DNA from: Heliopora coerulea | Lineage: Eukaryota; Cnidaria; Anthozoa; Scleralcyonacea; Helioporidae | Direction: 5' to 3' | Assembly: GCA_030142905.1 (NCBI GenBank) | Contig: JASJOG010000012.1 | Span: 186,001 to 250,000, forward strand | DNA length: 64,000 nucleotides | The notes under the pieces: generated by a model | The model's input: only the letters and a program-made list of their open reading frames with translations | Databases searched by the model: none | Told to the model about the DNA's origin: nothing | Shown here: positions 62,107-64,000 of the stretch, piece by piece | How the letters are laid out: each line of letters opens with the position of its first letter | Numbering within the stretch: position 1 is the stretch's first letter | Position numbers and translations under genes: made by a program

Positions 62107-64000
62107 TTTTCAAAATGCACCTTGCCCAATGCTTATGGCTATACACAAACGAACTACACAGTACTCACTCGCGAAACTGGACAATAAGTGAACAATAATA
62201 GCAGAAAGGGCCAACAGATAATAAGCCAGACTATTAATTATACTGCACAGAGTAAATGTACATTTTCTGAGTATTAATCCAGGCTTAATTCAGCAGTTCC
62301 ACTTCTTCGTTGTCACCATTTTGACGACAGTCGATGGTAGATTGTTCAGTCAATGTTCACGAACTTTCCACGCAGGAACCACGAATGACCACAGCCCAGC
62401 CCGCACCCAGGCTGTACCCGAGGCAACGAGACTGATTCCACGACAGAGAAACGAAGGAGTTCCTAAAGAGGAACGGGGGGCCAATCTCCTTTACCGAGTT
62501 TCCACTTTGATGAGAAAAATTGCCTGGCGTTAGCCAGAATAAAATTAATAAGGACCACAATTGCTGTGTTCAGGCGTCAAAGTGTTAACCAAAGCTAGAC
62601 GCCATCTTGTTTTGCTCGGAGGTTAATAGAGCAGGATATTCCGAGATAGAGGAATCAATCAGATTGCTTAAAAAAAGAAACACTATTCACCTGCGAGGTA
62701 TATACAAAAAACTATAATCCTCTATATCGGGACGATCCGTCTCGGAGAAGTGAACTTTTTGCATTGCAGTCAACGACTTTTTTTATCTCAAAGCCCATAA
62801 GTATGGCAAATGAGTTGGCAGTTCAATAATGACGGTGACTTCCTAATGAACAATTTGCCGGGAGGTCAACTTAAAACTGTAATTGCCAGGTTGTTCACAT
62901 TTACGTAATTACAGGAATCCCTGATGGGTTTCTCGCTTAACAACATCAATCGTTCATTATTAAACAAAAAACGCCCACGATAGCAGTTGATGTGAATTTG
63001 GTTTTCATTGTCAGTCTTATGGATGAAGAATTAAATAGTCATATCCCAACTGTGTTTGCAGAATATATAATGCTTGAAGAAGATATTTTTGGTAATTTTA
63101 CTTCAAAAATCAGTCCGTATTCGATCGTAAATCTTTAGGAAACTGGTTCTTTTCCAGTAATTTTTCCACAGACTTCCAAATGTGATCTCCTTAGGAAATC
63201 AAACCCAGATAATAAGTTTGAATAAGGCCCCTAACTACACTCATCGAAAGTCATGCGTCTGTTAAAACAGTCATTGTTCAAAAAAAAAAAAAAAAATGTT
63301 TCATCACGACACGCAAGGAGCCTTTCATCGTTTTCATTATAGAAACTTTCCTTTATTTATCGTTTTACAAAATACATCGCTCTCAATGGGTCTGTTATCA
63401 TGACTTTATTTAAAATCATAGTCTGGGCTTTAATTTCTAGCTTTGACAAACCACCTGGTCTATTTATCGCTATGACTTCCAAATGGTCTCAGTAACAGCT
63501 ACAACGTATACAATTGGCTCTTTCTACTGGTTATGAAGGGTGACAATGGTTATTTTTTGCTACATTGTCTTCGGTAAATTAACTAAATACTCTCTAATGA
63601 GAACGATTTAACTATTTAGTCCTCATCTTCCTACGGGTCATAAACGGTCCTTGATTCCTTGTTGCGTTTCAGGGATTCGATACCACCATTAGCTATGACC
63701 ATGACAACCAATTAATACTTTCACTACTTCACAAATATTTACGACCAGCAAACGGGTAACGATGTTCCGTTGACGCACGCAATCAATAACAGCTAAAATA
63801 TTTTCTAAATCAGATGAAATATCAAATATGAATATTAAGTGGGCTGTTTTTTCAAGTCCTTCACCACATAACGACAGGAATATCACAACAGACTTGCCGT
63901 TCAACACTCTGATCACCAAGAAGTCACGTCACTTCTATCCAGTAACAGACATAGAATTGTGAATCCAGCAACGCATACAAGATTGTTATTTAAGTAAACT
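62107..64000. other. Upstream of the centrin-like gene, nothing recognised
   Basis: No exon is supported. At about 62508-62550 is another copy of the dispersed GATGAG-AAAAT / GGCGTTAGCCAGA motif. A poly-A run lies at 63281-63296. Short frames (up to 76 codons) show no domain. Confidence 0.4.

Noticed and set aside
61817..62191. Plus-strand frame of 124 codons with a Phe/Leu-rich stretch.
   Set aside because: It is the complement of the Lys-rich first exon of the centrin-like gene, which explains the Phe runs.
63689..63919. Minus-strand 76-codon frame with a mildly protein-like sequence.
   Set aside because: No recognisable domain, start context or splice partner near the window edge.

Overview
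The window is animal nuclear DNA. It is AT-rich, has spliced genes with GT-AG introns and is crowded with eukaryotic transposons. The mix of genes (a somatomedin-B secretin-like 7TM receptor, OTUD3, a centrin-like protein, a TPR-MYND protein) and of repeats (Penelope-like elements with GIY-YIG endonuclease, CR1/L2-like LINEs, hAT, Tc1/mariner, many foldback elements, TTAGGG-type repeats) fits an anthozoan cnidarian, perhaps a stony coral. That taxonomic call is inference; no marker gene proves it.

Five host genes could be assembled exon by exon, with phases that agree at every junction. (1) 2713-9708 (+): a seven-exon, 661-residue receptor with signal peptide, eight-cysteine somatomedin-B domain, Cys-rich ectodomain and seven membrane helices. 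A lone paralogous exon lies at 15411-15644 and its splice donor is lost. (2) 30992-36107 (-): a 233-residue TPR protein ending in a MYND zinc finger. (3) 38129-46497 (-): a 473-residue helical, armadillo-like protein I cannot name. (4) 50810-56150 (+): OTUD3 deubiquitinase, 420 residues, catalytic Cys and His present. (5) 57073-62106 (-): a 251-residue centrin-like EF-hand protein with a basic N-terminal tail and two micro-exons of 22 and 25 nt. The genes share no obvious pathway and look like ordinary neighbours.

The stretch from 9.7 to 30.9 kb is a repeat landscape. It holds a frameshifted Penelope-like element (10.7-13.3 kb) followed by two hammerhead-ribozyme-like motifs, foldback elements, LINE 3' fragments at 14.3, 16.1 and 26.1 kb, an inverted tRNA-derived SINE dimer with 14-bp target duplications (22.3 kb), and two head-to-head copies of a second Penelope-like family (26.8-28.7 kb). 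Transposons also fill the introns: a LINE in the TPR-MYND gene; a hAT nested in a pogo-like element, a full-length but broken Tc1/mariner and a hAT MITE in the armadillo-like gene; a 700-bp hAT derivative in OTUD3; and about 400 bp of degenerate telomere-type repeat in the centrin-like gene.

The most interesting signals are the repeated hammerhead-like RNA motifs with compensating stem changes, a three-armed nested inverted repeat around a TTAGGG tract (49.9-50.5 kb), and a 98-bp minisatellite that is open in all three forward frames without looking like a gene. I found no prokaryotic-type operon, CRISPR array or clearly new multi-gene system.
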